Below, piece after piece: positions 7,418-17,082 of a stretch of 49,394 bases of DNA. Below the pieces are notes generated by a model. That model made no database searches. It saw only the letters and a program-made list of their open reading frames with translations, and had not been told where the DNA came from. Each line of letters starts with the position of its first letter. Position 1 is the first letter of the stretch. The stretch is from an uncultured Tenacibaculum sp. GTDB taxonomy: Bacteria; Bacteroidota; Bacteroidia; Flavobacteriales; Flavobacteriaceae. Made by a program: the position numbers and the translations under genes. The stretch lies in assembly GCA_947504185.1 (NCBI GenBank), contig CANNGJ010000021.1, positions 1 to 49,394 on the forward strand, written 5' to 3'.

Positions 7418-8953
7418 ATGCAACAACACAACGTACTTATATTAGATTTCGGGTCGCAATACACGCAACTTATTGCACGCCGAGTAAGAGAATTAAACAT
7501 TTATTGTGAAATTCACCCTTACAACAAAATACCAGGAAATTTAAACGATTTTAAAGCTGTAATTTTATCAGGAAGTCCATCTTCGGTTCGTTCTGATGAA
7601 GCTCCACATCCAGACTTATCAGAAATTAGAGGTAAAAAACCTTTATTAGCAGTTTGCTATGGTGCACAATATTTAGCACACTTTTCTGGTGGATTGGTAG
7701 CTCCATCGAATACTCGTGAATATGGTAGAGCCAATTTATCTTTCGTAAAAGATAACGAAGCCTTCTTTAAAAACATTTCTGAAGGAAGTCAAGTTTGGAT
7801 GAGTCATTCAGACACTATTAAAGAATTACCTACTGGAGGAACTTTATTAGCTAGCACACATGATGTGCAAAACGCAGCTTATAAAATTGAAGGGGAAACT
7901 ACCTATGCAATCCAATTCCACCCGGAAGTATATCATTCTACCGATGGCAAACAATTATTACAAAACTTTTTAGTTAATATAGCTGAAGTAGCTCAAACTT
8001 GGACACCTTCTTCTTTTGTTGATGAAACAGTAGCAGATATTAAAGCTAAAGTTGGAAATGATAAAGTAGTTTTAGGTTTATCTGGGGGAGTAGATTCGAC
8101 AGTAGCTGCTGTTTTATTACATAAAGCTATTGGCAGTAATTTACATTGTATATTCGTAAACAACGGTTTATTACGTAAAAATGAATTTACTGACGTATTA
8201 AAACAATACGAAGGTATGGGCTTAAACGTTAAAGGAGTAGATGCTTCGGCACGTTTCTTGAATGAACTTGCTGGATTAAGCGATCCTGAAGCAAAACGTA
8301 AAGCTATTGGTAAAGTTTTTATTGATGTTTTCGATGATGAAGCAAATCAAATAGAAGATGCTAAATGGTTAGCCCAAGGAACAATTTATCCTGATGTTAT
8401 AGAATCAGTTTCAGTAAACGGAGGGCCTTCAGCAACTATTAAAAGTCATCATAACGTAGGTGGTTTACCAGATTTTATGAAGTTAAAAATTGTGGAACCT
8501 TTACGTATGATTTTTAAAGACGAAGTTCGTCGTGTAGGAGCTTCTATGGGGATTGATAAAGAATTATTAGGGCGTCACCCGTTTCCTGGTCCTGGTTTAG
8601 CAATCAGAATTCTAGGAGATATTACATCAGAAAAAGTTCGTATTTTGCAAGAAGTTGATGCAGTATTCATTAACGGATTAAAAGAAAGCGGATTGTACAA
8701 TAAAGTATGGCAAGCTGGAGCAATTTTATTACCTGTTAATTCTGTAGGAGTTATGGGAGATGAAAGAACTTACGAAAAAGTAGTTGCTTTACGCGCAGTA
8801 GAAAGTACAGATGGAATGACTGCTGATTGGGTTAATTTACCTTATGAGTTTTTACAAAAAACATCAAACAAAATAATAAATAATGTAAAAGGTGTTAACA
8901 GAGTTGTATATGACATTAGCTCTAAACCTCCTGCAACAATAGAATGGGAATAA
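7418..8953 (+). CDS. guaA: GMP synthase (glutamine-hydrolysing)
   Basis: GuaA converts XMP to GMP using ATP and glutamine. The class I glutamine amidotransferase domain is N-terminal, with nucleophile Cys80 (AVCYGAQ) and His168/Glu170 (QFHPE). The ATP-pyrophosphatase domain follows with its PP-loop SGGVDS at 222-227. The C-terminal dimerisation domain ends PPATIEWE, the usual GuaA terminus. Length (511 residues) is normal. I chose the ATG at 7418, giving [12 protein letters not shown]. An in-frame TTG at 7412 would add two residues but falls inside the -7 box, so it is unlikely. The lipoprotein gene at 8981 follows after 27 bases and may be co-transcribed. Confidence 0.97.
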   Translation: MQQHNVLILDFGSQYTQLIARRVRELNIYCEIHPYNKIPGNLNDFKAVILSGSPSSVRSDEAPHPDLSEIRGKKPLLAVCYGAQYLAHFSGGLVAPSNTREYGRANLSFVKDNEAFFKNISEGSQVWMSHSDTIKELPTGGTLLASTHDVQNAAYKIEGETTYAIQFHPEVYHSTDGKQLLQNFLVNIAEVAQTWTPSSFVDETVADIKAKVGNDKVVLGLSGGVDSTVAAVLLHKAIGSNLHCIFVNNGLLRKNEFTDVLKQYEGMGLNVKGVDASARFLNELAGLSDPEAKRKAIGKVFIDVFDDEANQIEDAKWLAQGTIYPDVIESVSVNGGPSATIKSHHNVGGLPDFMKLKIVEPLRMIFKDEVRRVGASMGIDKELLGRHPFPGPGLAIRILGDITSEKVRILQEVDAVFINGLKESGLYNKVWQAGAILLPVNSVGVMGDERTYEKVVALRAVESTDGMTADWVNLPYEFLQKTSNKIINNVKGVNRVVYDISSKPPATIEWE

Positions 8954-8980
8954 AATCCTGATATAAAAAATCTGAAGTAG

Positions 8981-10813
8981 ATGAAGAAATTACAATTTTT
9001 ACTTTTAATCTGTATTTTAACTTTTACCGTTTCTTGTGGTCAACAAAAACGCTATGTTTCTTATAAAGTTCAAGAAGGTGAAACTATGAGAGACATTGCC
9101 AAACGTATGGATATGAGTACAAAAGATTTATTACGCTTAAATCCAGATGTTGGTAGACGACCAGATGCAAATACCGTAATTGTAATACCAAATCCTGAAG
9201 TAAAAAAAGGAACTTCTTCATCTACTTCATCACCTCAAAATACCGAAGAAGTTATTGTAGACAATGAAAGTATTGGGGAATCTACAGAAACTCCTGATGA
9301 AACCGAAACTGTTTTTAAACATATTGTTTACGAATATGAAACACATACCGTTCAAGCTGGAGAAACAGTATATAGAATAACTAAAGAGTATAATATTTCT
9401 AAAGATGATTTAATAAAGTGGAATCCTGAATTTCCTGGAATTGAAAGAAATATTCTAAGTATCGGTCAAGTTTTAAAAGTTAAATCAACTGAAAAAACGA
9501 TTGTTATTGATCGAGAAGAAGTTTTAAAAAATTTCTTAACACATACGGTTAAAAACAAAGAAACCATATATAGTTTAACTCGTTTTTATAACGTTTCAAA
9601 AGAGGATTTAATTCGTTTAAACCCTGAATATCCTAATATTTTAAATGATGAATTATCAATAGGTCAATTATTAAAAATTAGACCAATTGAAGAAGTTAAT
9701 TCTAATGATAATTATACTTTTTATAAGGACAGCATTCAGGAGGATGCTAAAATTAATTTAGCTATTTTATTGCCTTTCAAAGCAAAAGAATACGATTCTA
9801 TTTCAGCAAAAGAAATATTCAAAAAAAATCAATTAGCAAATATGGTAACTGATTTTTATATGGGTGCTCAAATTGCTATTGATTCCATTGCAAAACAAGG
9901 AGTTGAAATAAATATTGATGTTTTTGACACAGGTAATAGAGGTAGAAATATTTCTAGAATTTTATCAGAAGATAGACTAGAAAACACAGATGTTGTTATT
10001 GGGCCTTTTTATTCTGACAAAGCAGAAATTGTCGCTAGAAAAGTTAATGCTCCAGTCGTTTTCCCTCATTATTCTAGTAAGCAACAAAAGTTCTCTGGAT
10101 CAAAAATTGTAAAAACAGCTCCAGAAAAATCTACCTACACCAACTTCTTAACTTCTTATTTAAAAGATAATTATAGAGGTGAACAAATATTTGTTGTTGG
10201 TGATGGAGCATCTAAATCTAATAGTAAGATTAATAAAATTACAAGCGAATTAAAAAGACATGATTCTATAAAAACTGTTCATATTTTAAAACCTGAAAAA
10301 GGATACATCAAAAGAGAGCGTTTTACTGATAAAATGAGCTCTAAAAAACATAACTGGGTAATTATTACATCTGATGATAATGTTGCTATTGCTGATGCTT
10401 TAAACAGTATGATTGGTTTACCTGATGATATTACTGTTCAAGTATTCGCTGTTGACAAGAATGGTTCTTATAATAAAATAGATAATAATAAATTAGCTGA
10501 TATTAACTTCACTTACGTATCTAATGTTTTTGCGGATGACTCATCTGAAGATGTAAAAGTATTTAATAATAAGTATTATCAAAAAAATAATGCTATTCCT
10601 TCAGATTATGCTATTAAAGGTTTTGATGTAACGTATGATGTACTAATGCGTTTAGCTTCAGGAAACACCTTAACAGAAACTTTTAAAGATGGAGTTTCTC
10701 TTCGCTTAGAAAACAAATTTGATTATCATAAAAAGACTTTTGGTAGCACTAGCAACAAAGGTTTATTTATTGTGAAGTATAATAAAGATTTAAGTTTAGA
10801 AAGATTAAAGTAA
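8981..10813 (+). CDS. lipoprotein with three LysM domains and a periplasmic-binding-protein-like domain
   Basis: A 610-residue lipoprotein: signal peptide with lipobox FTVSC placing Cys19 as the lipid anchor. Three LysM domains follow at roughly residues 26-71, 121-167 and 187-233, each with the pattern V..GET...I...Y/M..S..DL..LNP. They should bind peptidoglycan glycan chains. From about residue 258 (INLAILLPFKA) to the end there is a type I periplasmic-binding fold resembling the amino-acid/branched-chain receptor family, here probably lacking a dedicated ABC transporter. This architecture is common in Bacteroidota and of unknown function; cell-wall sensing or scaffolding is an inference. 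It follows guaA closely and ends at a bidirectional terminator. Confidence 0.85.
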   Translation: MKKLQFLLLICILTFTVSCGQQKRYVSYKVQEGETMRDIAKRMDMSTKDLLRLNPDVGRRPDANTVIVIPNPEVKKGTSSSTSSPQNTEEVIVDNESIGESTETPDETETVFKHIVYEYETHTVQAGETVYRITKEYNISKDDLIKWNPEFPGIERNILSIGQVLKVKSTEKTIVIDREEVLKNFLTHTVKNKETIYSLTRFYNVSKEDLIRLNPEYPNILNDELSIGQLLKIRPIEEVNSNDNYTFYKDSIQEDAKINLAILLPFKAKEYDSISAKEIFKKNQLANMVTDFYMGAQIAIDSIAKQGVEINIDVFDTGNRGRNISRILSEDRLENTDVVIGPFYSDKAEIVARKVNAPVVFPHYSSKQQKFSGSKIVKTAPEKSTYTNFLTSYLKDNYRGEQIFVVGDGASKSNSKINKITSELKRHDSIKTVHILKPEKGYIKRERFTDKMSSKKHNWVIITSDDNVAIADALNSMIGLPDDITVQVFAVDKNGSYNKIDNNKLADINFTYVSNVFADDSSEDVKVFNNKYYQKNNAIPSDYAIKGFDVTYDVLMRLASGNTLTETFKDGVSLRLENKFDYHKKTFGSTSNKGLFIVKYNKDLSLERLK

Positions 10814-10815
10814 AA

Positions 10816-10850
10816 TAAACCCCCTGATGTTAAATTAACATCGGGGGTTT
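10816..10850. terminator. bidirectional terminator between the lipoprotein gene and rfbB
   Basis: A strong GC-rich stem (CCCCC-GATGTT / AACATC-GGGGG with one bulged T), flanked by AAA on the left and TTTT on the right. It lies between two convergent genes (stops at 10813 and 10862) and can end both transcripts, including the 25-kb polysaccharide unit. Confidence 0.9.
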
Positions 10851-10861
10851 TATTTATTTAT

Positions 10862-11908
10862 TTATTTATACATCTCATTATAATATTTTTGATAACCTCC
10901 AGTTGTAACATTATCAACCCAGTCTTTATTTTCTAAATACCATTTTACAGTTTTTTCAATTCCTTCTTCAAACTGTAATGAAGGCTCCCATCCTAATTCA
11001 TCTTTTAACTTTGTTGAATCGATTGCATACCTAAAATCATGTCCTGCTCTATCAGTAACATATTTTATTAACTTTTCAGACTCTCCTTCTTTTCTTCCTA
11101 ATAGTTTATCAACTGTTTTTATTAACACTCTAATTAAATCAATGTTTTTCCATTCATTGAATCCTCCTATATTGTAGGTGTCTCCTAATTTTCCTTTATG
11201 AAAAATAACATCAATCGCTCTTGCATGATCATTTACAAACAACCAATCTCTTACATTTTCTCCTTTTCCATAAACTGGTAAAGGTTTATTATTACAGATG
11301 TTATTTATAAATAAAGGGATCAATTTTTCTGGAAACTGATATGCCCCATAATTATTAGAACAATTAGAAATTAATACTGGTAATCCATAAGTGTCATGAA
11401 AAGCTCTCACAAAATGATCAGAAGATGCTTTTGAAGCCGAATATGGTGAATGAGGATCATATGAAGTAGTTTCAGTAAAAAAACCTTCTTCTCCTAGGCT
11501 GCCATATACCTCATCAGTAGAAACATGATAAAATAACTTATCTTTAAAATCATCTTTCCATTTATTTTTAGCTGCTTGTAATAAACTTAAAGTTCCCATT
11601 ATATTTGTTTGGGCAAATGCAAAAGGATCTTTAATAGATCTATCTACATGCGATTCTGCCGCTAAATGAATAACTCCATCAATATCATATTTCGAAAATA
11701 TTTCTTCTATTAAGTTATAATCACAAATATCTGCCTTAACAAAGGTATAATTAGGTTTATCTTCTATACCCTTTAAATTCTCTAAATTTCCTGCATAGGT
11801 TAAAACATCTAAATTTATGATGTTATAATTTGGATAGTTATTCACAAATAAACGGACAACATGCGAGCCTATAAAACCAGCTCCTCCTGTAATTAAAATA
11901 TTCTTCAT
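10862..11908 (-). CDS. rfbB: dTDP-glucose 4,6-dehydratase
   Basis: RfbB/RmlB makes dTDP-4-keto-6-deoxyglucose, the second step towards dTDP-L-rhamnose. This 348-residue extended SDR has the NAD motif TGGAGFIGSH near the N-terminus, the catalytic STDEVYG segment (Thr-Asp-Glu typical of the dehydratases), and YSASKASSDH with the Tyr/Lys pair. Later motifs (NNYGAYQFPEKLIP, GENVRDWLFVNDH) are diagnostic. It is the last gene of the polysaccharide locus and follows rfbD by one base. Confidence 0.96.
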   Translation of the reverse strand: MKNILITGGAGFIGSHVVRLFVNNYPNYNIINLDVLTYAGNLENLKGIEDKPNYTFVKADICDYNLIEEIFSKYDIDGVIHLAAESHVDRSIKDPFAFAQTNIMGTLSLLQAAKNKWKDDFKDKLFYHVSTDEVYGSLGEEGFFTETTSYDPHSPYSASKASSDHFVRAFHDTYGLPVLISNCSNNYGAYQFPEKLIPLFINNICNNKPLPVYGKGENVRDWLFVNDHARAIDVIFHKGKLGDTYNIGGFNEWKNIDLIRVLIKTVDKLLGRKEGESEKLIKYVTDRAGHDFRYAIDSTKLKDELGWEPSLQFEEGIEKTVKWYLENKDWVDNVTTGGYQKYYNEMYK

Positions 11909-11909
11909 G

Positions 11910-12776
11910 CTATTTGTTTTCTATTTTTAGAATACATTCTTTTAAAGAGTCTCGCCAATATGGAATATCGACATTAAAATCTTTTTTAATTTTTGCTTTA
12001 TTTAAAAGCGAATAATTAGGCCTTTTTGCTGGTGTTGGATAATCTTTTGTTTCTATCGGGTATACATCACAATTTGTTTGTGAAATCTCCATAATCGCTT
12101 TTGCAAAATCATACCAAGATGCAACCCCTTCGTTAGAATAATGATATATACTTGATTTTCGGTTTATTTTATCTTCTTCAGAAATAATATCTAAACATAC
12201 CTTAGCTAAATCTCTGGCATAAGTAGGTGTACCTATTTGATCAAATATAACATTAAGCTCCTCTTTTTCTTTACCTAAACGAAGCATAGTTTTCACAAAA
12301 TTATTTCCATAACTAGAATACACCCACGAGGTTCTTATTATAATAGCTTCTAATGCTAAACTTAAAACCTGTTCTTCTCCTTCTAATTTTGTTCTTCCAT
12401 AAACACCTAATGGATTTACCTTATGCTCTTCTGAATAAGGTGTAAAGCTTTCCCCATTAAAAATATAATCTGTAGAAATATGAATAAGCTTACCATCAAC
12501 TTTTTTAATTGACTTAGCTAAATTATATACTCCTTTAACATTTACTTCTTCTGCCTTACTTATTTCGACCTCAGCTTTATCTACTGCTGTATATGCCGCA
12601 CAATTAACTATTGCATTAATTTGATTAGTTTGAATGTATAAATCTACCTTATTAAAATCAGTTATATCAAGGCTCTTAGAATCTTCAAAAAAGAAATTAT
12701 GCTTTGAATAATTAAATGATAACTCTTTTATTTCTGAGCTTAATTGCCCTTTTACTCCAGTTATTAATATATTCAT
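11910..12776 (-). CDS. rfbD: dTDP-4-dehydrorhamnose reductase
   Basis: RfbD/RmlD reduces dTDP-4-keto-L-rhamnose to dTDP-L-rhamnose. The 288-residue SDR has ITGVKGQLSSEI as the nucleotide motif, VNCAAYTAVDKAE, STDYIFNG, and YGRTKLEGE containing the catalytic Tyr/Lys. The C-terminal PTPAKRPNYSLL is characteristic of RmlD. It sits between rfbC and rfbB with one-base gaps, so the four rhamnose genes are probably translated together. Confidence 0.95.
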   Translation of the reverse strand: MNILITGVKGQLSSEIKELSFNYSKHNFFFEDSKSLDITDFNKVDLYIQTNQINAIVNCAAYTAVDKAEVEISKAEEVNVKGVYNLAKSIKKVDGKLIHISTDYIFNGESFTPYSEEHKVNPLGVYGRTKLEGEEQVLSLALEAIIIRTSWVYSSYGNNFVKTMLRLGKEKEELNVIFDQIGTPTYARDLAKVCLDIISEEDKINRKSSIYHYSNEGVASWYDFAKAIMEISQTNCDVYPIETKDYPTPAKRPNYSLLNKAKIKKDFNVDIPYWRDSLKECILKIENK

Positions 12777-12777
12777 T

Positions 12778-13332
12778 TTAATATTTAAAAGGACTTTTTA
12801 ATTCTTTAAAAGAAGTAAGTACTTTATCTTTCTCTGATAATTGCACTTCATCTAACTCAATTCTCCAGTCAATTCGTAAATCATTATCATTCCATTGAAT
12901 TCCTGAATCATATTCTGGAGCGTACCAATTATCTACTTTATAAGCAAAAATAGCTTCCTCTGACAAAACTGCAAAACCATGAGCAAATCCTCTTGGTACA
13001 AATAACTGTTTTTTATTTTCTTCCGATAGCTCTACAGCAACGTGTTGCCCATAGGTAGGAGATCCGACTCTAATATCTACAGCAACATCTATAACACGCC
13101 CTTTAATACATCTAACTAACTTAGCTTGTGCAAAAGGTGGCTTTTGAAAATGCAAACCCCTTAAAACTCCTTTTGTTGACTTAGACTCATTGTCTTGTAA
13201 GAAATTTATTTCACCAATATTTTCTTCAAACTCTTTTTGATTAAAAGACTCAAAAAAATAACCTCTAGCATCTTTAAAAACCTTAGTTTCTATAATTACA
13301 ACTTCAGGGATATCAGTTTTTGTAAATACCAT
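12778..13332 (-). CDS. rfbC: dTDP-4-dehydrorhamnose 3,5-epimerase
   Basis: RfbC/RmlC epimerises C3 and C5 of dTDP-4-keto-6-deoxyglucose. The 184-residue cupin carries DARGYFFESF, the LRGLHFQ segment with catalytic His61, Lys71 in the following strand, and the KGRVIDVAVDIR and PRGFAHGF motifs of the family. It lies two bases after rfbA and one base before rfbD. Confidence 0.96.
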   Translation of the reverse strand: MVFTKTDIPEVVIIETKVFKDARGYFFESFNQKEFEENIGEINFLQDNESKSTKGVLRGLHFQKPPFAQAKLVRCIKGRVIDVAVDIRVGSPTYGQHVAVELSEENKKQLFVPRGFAHGFAVLSEEAIFAYKVDNWYAPEYDSGIQWNDNDLRIDWRIELDEVQLSEKDKVLTSFKELKSPFKY

Positions 13333-13334
13333 CT

Positions 13335-14210
13335 TTATTCTTTAATTAAGTTTAGTAAATACTGTCCGTAATTATTTTTTTTGAGAGGTTCAGCTAATTT
13401 TCTTACTTGCTCTTTACTTATATAGCCCATATATAACGCAATTTCTTCCAGGCAAGCAACTTTTAAACCTTGTCGCTTCTCTATTGTTTCTATAAACTGA
13501 CTTGCTTCTAATAATGAATCGTGAGTACCGGTATCTAACCAAGCAAAACCACGTCCCATTAATTCAACTTTAAGTTGACTTGTCTTTAAATATTCTTGAT
13601 TTACAGAAGTAATTTCCAACTCCCCTCTTTTTGAGGGCTTTACCTCTTTCGCTATATTAGCTACACTATTTGGATAAAAATACAATCCTACAACAGCATA
13701 ATTCGATTTAGTTTTTTTTGGTTTTTCTATAATTGACAATGCATTTCCTTTAGCATCAAAATCAACAACACCATAACGTTCTGGGTCTTTTACGTAATAC
13801 CCAAAAACAGTTGCCTTATTTTTATTTTTAACATTATGTATTGCAGATTGTAACATTTCTGGTAACCCATGACCATAAAAAATATTATCTCCTAAAATTA
13901 AACAGACATCATCGCTACCGATAAATTCTTCACCTATAATAAATGCTTGGGCTAAACCATCAGGAAATTTCTGTTCTGCATAACTTAATTCAATTCCCAA
14001 ATCAGAACCATTGCCTAATAATTTTTCGAAATTTGGTAAATCATCAGGTGTAGATATAATCAATACCTCTTTAATACCAGCCAACATTAAAACTGATAAC
14101 GGATAGTAAATCATCGGTTTGTCATATACCGGCAACAATTGTTTTGACACTCCTTTTGTTATAGGGTATAATCTTGTACCTGATCCGCCTGCTAGTATTA
14201 TTCCTTTCAT
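13335..14210 (-). CDS. rfbA: glucose-1-phosphate thymidylyltransferase
   Basis: RfbA/RmlA forms dTDP-glucose from dTTP and glucose-1-phosphate, committing carbon to rhamnose. The 291-residue protein begins with the nucleotidyltransferase signature [14 protein letters not shown], followed by [17 protein letters not shown]. Further conserved blocks include [11 protein letters not shown] and [11 protein letters not shown]. Length is standard. It follows galE by 23 bases. Confidence 0.96.
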   Translation of the reverse strand: MKGIILAGGSGTRLYPITKGVSKQLLPVYDKPMIYYPLSVLMLAGIKEVLIISTPDDLPNFEKLLGNGSDLGIELSYAEQKFPDGLAQAFIIGEEFIGSDDVCLILGDNIFYGHGLPEMLQSAIHNVKNKNKATVFGYYVKDPERYGVVDFDAKGNALSIIEKPKKTKSNYAVVGLYFYPNSVANIAKEVKPSKRGELEITSVNQEYLKTSQLKVELMGRGFAWLDTGTHDSLLEASQFIETIEKRQGLKVACLEEIALYMGYISKEQVRKLAEPLKKNNYGQYLLNLIKE

Positions 14211-14233
14211 GAAAAATTATTTATTAAAACAAA

Positions 14234-15247
14234 TTACATTTGTTCTTTCTGCCATTTCCATGCTGAACTTAACCCTTCTTCTAGAGTCTTTTCTGCCTCC
14301 CACCCTAAGATTTTATTCGCTTTTGTAGTATCAGCATAGGCAGCTACAACATCTCCTTCTCTTCTTCCTACGACTCGATAATTTAACTTCGTTTTTGATA
14401 CCTTTTCAAAACTTTTTATTACATCCATAACAGAACTTCCTTTTCCTGTTCCTATATTAAAAAATTCGAAATTTTCTTCATTTTCTTTATTTATCAATCT
14501 CTTTAATGCAATCACATGAGCTTTGGCTAAATCGACAACATGAATATAATCACGAACAGCTGTTCCATCTGGTGTTGAATAATCATCACCAAAAACAGCT
14601 AGTTCTTTTCGAATACCAACTCCAGTTTGAGTTATAAATGGTATTAGGTTTTGAGGTATACCAATAGGTAATTCGCCTATTTTTATCGATTCATGTGCCC
14701 CTATTGGATTGAAATATCGTAAAGCTATAGCATTCATCTCATAGGCTTTACAACTATCCTTTATAATCTCCTCTCCTATTTTTTTAGTATTACCATAAGG
14801 TGATTCAGCTAATTTAACAGGAGCTTCTTCTGTAATAGGTAACATATCTGCTTGTCCATAAACGGTACAGGAAGAACTAAATATAAAGTTCTCTAAATTT
14901 CTATTTTTTATTTCTTGTAATAAATACACAAGACTGTTTATATTATTTTCATAATAATCAAGTGGATTTACTACACTTTCTCCTACAGCTTTAAATGCTG
15001 CAAAATGAATAATTCCATCGATTTTATTTTCATTAAATAATTTGGAAACAGTTTCTTTTTCTCTTAAATCTATTTGAAGAAATTGAGGTTTTATTCCTGT
15101 TACTTCAGTTATATTTTCTAAAACTTCAATTTTAGTATTTGATAAGTTGTCTACTATTAAAACCTCAAAACCTGAATTTTGTAATTCAACAACTACATGC
15201 GAACCAATAAAACCAAGACCTCCTGTTACTAATATTCTTTTTACCAT
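14234..15247 (-). CDS. galE: UDP-glucose 4-epimerase
   Basis: GalE interconverts UDP-glucose and UDP-galactose. The 337-residue extended SDR shows TGGLGFIGSH, a FAAFKAVGES motif diagnostic of GalE, SSSCTVYG, and YGNTKKIGEE supplying Tyr and Lys. The C-terminal RREGDVVAAYADTTKA block is typical. A 53-bp gap with a -7-like box precedes it, unlike the touching genes upstream, suggesting that galE-rfbACDB can be transcribed separately. UDP-GlcNAc/GalNAc activity cannot be excluded. Confidence 0.92.
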   Translation of the reverse strand: MVKRILVTGGLGFIGSHVVVELQNSGFEVLIVDNLSNTKIEVLENITEVTGIKPQFLQIDLREKETVSKLFNENKIDGIIHFAAFKAVGESVVNPLDYYENNINSLVYLLQEIKNRNLENFIFSSSCTVYGQADMLPITEEAPVKLAESPYGNTKKIGEEIIKDSCKAYEMNAIALRYFNPIGAHESIKIGELPIGIPQNLIPFITQTGVGIRKELAVFGDDYSTPDGTAVRDYIHVVDLAKAHVIALKRLINKENEENFEFFNIGTGKGSSVMDVIKSFEKVSKTKLNYRVVGRREGDVVAAYADTTKANKILGWEAEKTLEEGLSSAWKWQKEQM

Positions 15248-15262
15248 TATTTATTTTTATAG

Positions 15263-15270
15263 CAAAAATA
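15263..15270 (-). promoter_or_regulatory. possible internal promoter before galE
   Basis: The minus strand reads TATTTTTG, an exact TAnnTTTG match, 15 bases before the galE ATG. It lies in the only sizeable gap (53 bp) in this part of the locus. No convincing -33 element is visible. Confidence 0.45.
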
Positions 15271-15300
15271 ATATTTTTAATTAATCTTAGCACTGAAATA

Positions 15301-16233
15301 TTAATTACTATTAAAAGTGAAAATAATTTGAATCGTTTTTAATAAAATTTCAACATCAAGTTTCCAAGAGTATTTTTTAATATAATATAAATCATATTCT
15401 AATTTTATTAAATTTTCTTCAGGTGTAGCCTTTGGCATATGAATTTGCGCCCAACCAGAAACACCTGGTCTAATCATATGTCTTAAATTAAAAAAAGGAT
15501 TTTCTTTACAATATTCTTCTACATATTTTGGTTGTTCTGGCCTAGGACCAATTAAACTCATATCTCCTTTCAAGATATTATATAATTGAGGTAATTCATC
15601 AATTTTAGAAAGTCTTAAAAATTTACCTACTGGAGTAATTCTATTGTCATTCTTAACAGTAAAACCTCCATTATTATTACGCATTGTACGTATTTTATAT
15701 ATTTTAAACTCATTCCCTTCTCTTCCTACCCTTATTTGTGAGTAAAACACATTACCTTTAGATGTAATTTTTGTTAAGAAACAACCTATAATGGTTAAAG
15801 GAAAAGCTAAAGGGAACAATAATAATGAAAATACAATATCAAAACATCTTTTAAAAAACAGTAATCTTCTTTTTCTTTTTAAACTAAAAATTTCATCAGA
15901 TAAATATTGGTTATCTTGAATTTTTATAATCGGTATCCTTTCATTTGCTGATTCATAAAAATCTTCTGAATCGTGAATTTCAACTCCCGAAAGCCTTAAC
16001 CTAACAAATTCTCTAACTTCATTATAATTAAGTTGATTTAATTGAGTTTTCTCAAAAACTACTACCCTTATATCATTTTCTTTTATATAACTTGTAATCG
16101 TTTGTTTTTCTAAATCTAAATCTTTGTAAAAAACTATTTGAAATTTATCTGCAATTTTACTACTAGACATTAACTTGTCTAGTGATTTATTTACATTTAC
16201 AAATAAGCATTTTTCTTTTTTCTTTTTTATCAT
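15301..16233 (-). CDS. initiating sugar transferase (polyprenyl-phosphate phosphoglycosyltransferase)
   Basis: A monotopic phosphoglycosyltransferase of the bacterial sugar transferase (PglC/WcaJ/WbaP) family, which transfers a sugar-1-phosphate to undecaprenyl phosphate to start each repeat unit. The catalytic core starts with KRCFDIVFSLLLFPLAFP, a re-entrant membrane helix at about 131-153. It continues with KIYKIRTMR, the catalytic Asp212-Glu213 pair in KIDELPQLYN, and GPRPEQPKYV. The N-terminal ~115 residues are soluble and resemble only the nucleotide-binding-like region of WbaP-type enzymes, without their four-helix membrane bundle. The sugar specificity is not readable. It is the last gene before the galE promoter gap. 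Confidence 0.9.
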   Translation of the reverse strand: MIKKKKEKCLFVNVNKSLDKLMSSSKIADKFQIVFYKDLDLEKQTITSYIKENDIRVVVFEKTQLNQLNYNEVREFVRLRLSGVEIHDSEDFYESANERIPIIKIQDNQYLSDEIFSLKRKRRLLFFKRCFDIVFSLLLFPLAFPLTIIGCFLTKITSKGNVFYSQIRVGREGNEFKIYKIRTMRNNNGGFTVKNDNRITPVGKFLRLSKIDELPQLYNILKGDMSLIGPRPEQPKYVEEYCKENPFFNLRHMIRPGVSGWAQIHMPKATPEENLIKLEYDLYYIKKYSWKLDVEILLKTIQIIFTFNSN

Positions 16234-16242
16234 TTTTAAAAA

Positions 16243-17079
16243 TTAAAAATTCTTTTCTCTAAAAAACAAACTATATATATTAGCTATTATTACAGTAGGT
16301 AAAACTCTTCCAATCGGTTTTAATAATACATATTTTATATATTCTTTAAAACTAAAAAAACCTATCTTCTTAGCATATCTAGCAAATTCTAACTCGTTTA
16401 AGGCGTATTTCACCCCTCTTCTTTTTTCTATCATTTTATTTCCCTCCTGCACCCTAAAGTGCAAAACATTTTCTGCTAAATTATGAAATTTATAACCTTT
16501 ATTTAACATTTCAATCCATAATAAATAATCTTCCCAAAACAAGACATCTGTTTTATAGCCTCCTAGTTTTAAAACTTTAGATTTTTTATAAACAACAGTG
16601 GGGTGATTAATTGGGTTTCTAAATTTTGCAAATTTAATAATATTATCCTGCTTTTCAGGAAGTAACCGGTATTGCTTTAAATCTCCAGGCTTGGATTCAA
16701 ATTCTTCTAACATTCCACCCAATACATCAATGTCTTTATTATTGAGCATAAAAGATATTTGTTTATTAAATCTATCTGGAGTCGCAATATCATCAGTATC
16801 CATTCTTGCTACTAATTCATTACTGCATTCTTCCAAACCTTTATTTAAAGCAAATCCCAAACCTTTATTTTCATTAAGCTTAACTGTTTTGAAAACATTT
16901 GGGTATTTATTTACTACATCAGCAATAACTTTCTCTAATTCGTTCGTTAAAGGCCCATCTTTCACCAAGATAATTTCATTTGGCTTAAGGGTTTGCTTTT
17001 CATAAACACTCTCTAGTGAATCCCTAAGAAAAGTAGGTCTTTCTTTTTCATATACAGATAATAAAACTGAGAACTTCAT
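16243..17079 (-). CDS. family 2 glycosyltransferase
   Basis: A GT-A fold inverting glycosyltransferase, cytosolic side of the inner membrane. The 278 residues show the N-terminal FSVLLSVYEKERP segment, EIILVKDGP, and the nucleotide/metal motif DTDD at 94-97 (VARMDTDD). The acceptor-side WED motif is near residue 182. The C-terminal part is basic and hydrophobic and may contact the membrane. It is the only conventional glycosyltransferase in the polysaccharide locus, so it presumably extends the lipid-linked unit started by the neighbouring initiating enzyme. Donor and acceptor are unknown. Confidence 0.88.
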   Translation of the reverse strand: MKFSVLLSVYEKERPTFLRDSLESVYEKQTLKPNEIILVKDGPLTNELEKVIADVVNKYPNVFKTVKLNENKGLGFALNKGLEECSNELVARMDTDDIATPDRFNKQISFMLNNKDIDVLGGMLEEFESKPGDLKQYRLLPEKQDNIIKFAKFRNPINHPTVVYKKSKVLKLGGYKTDVLFWEDYLLWIEMLNKGYKFHNLAENVLHFRVQEGNKMIEKRRGVKYALNELEFARYAKKIGFFSFKEYIKYVLLKPIGRVLPTVIIANIYSLFFREKNF

Positions 17080-17082
17080 ATA

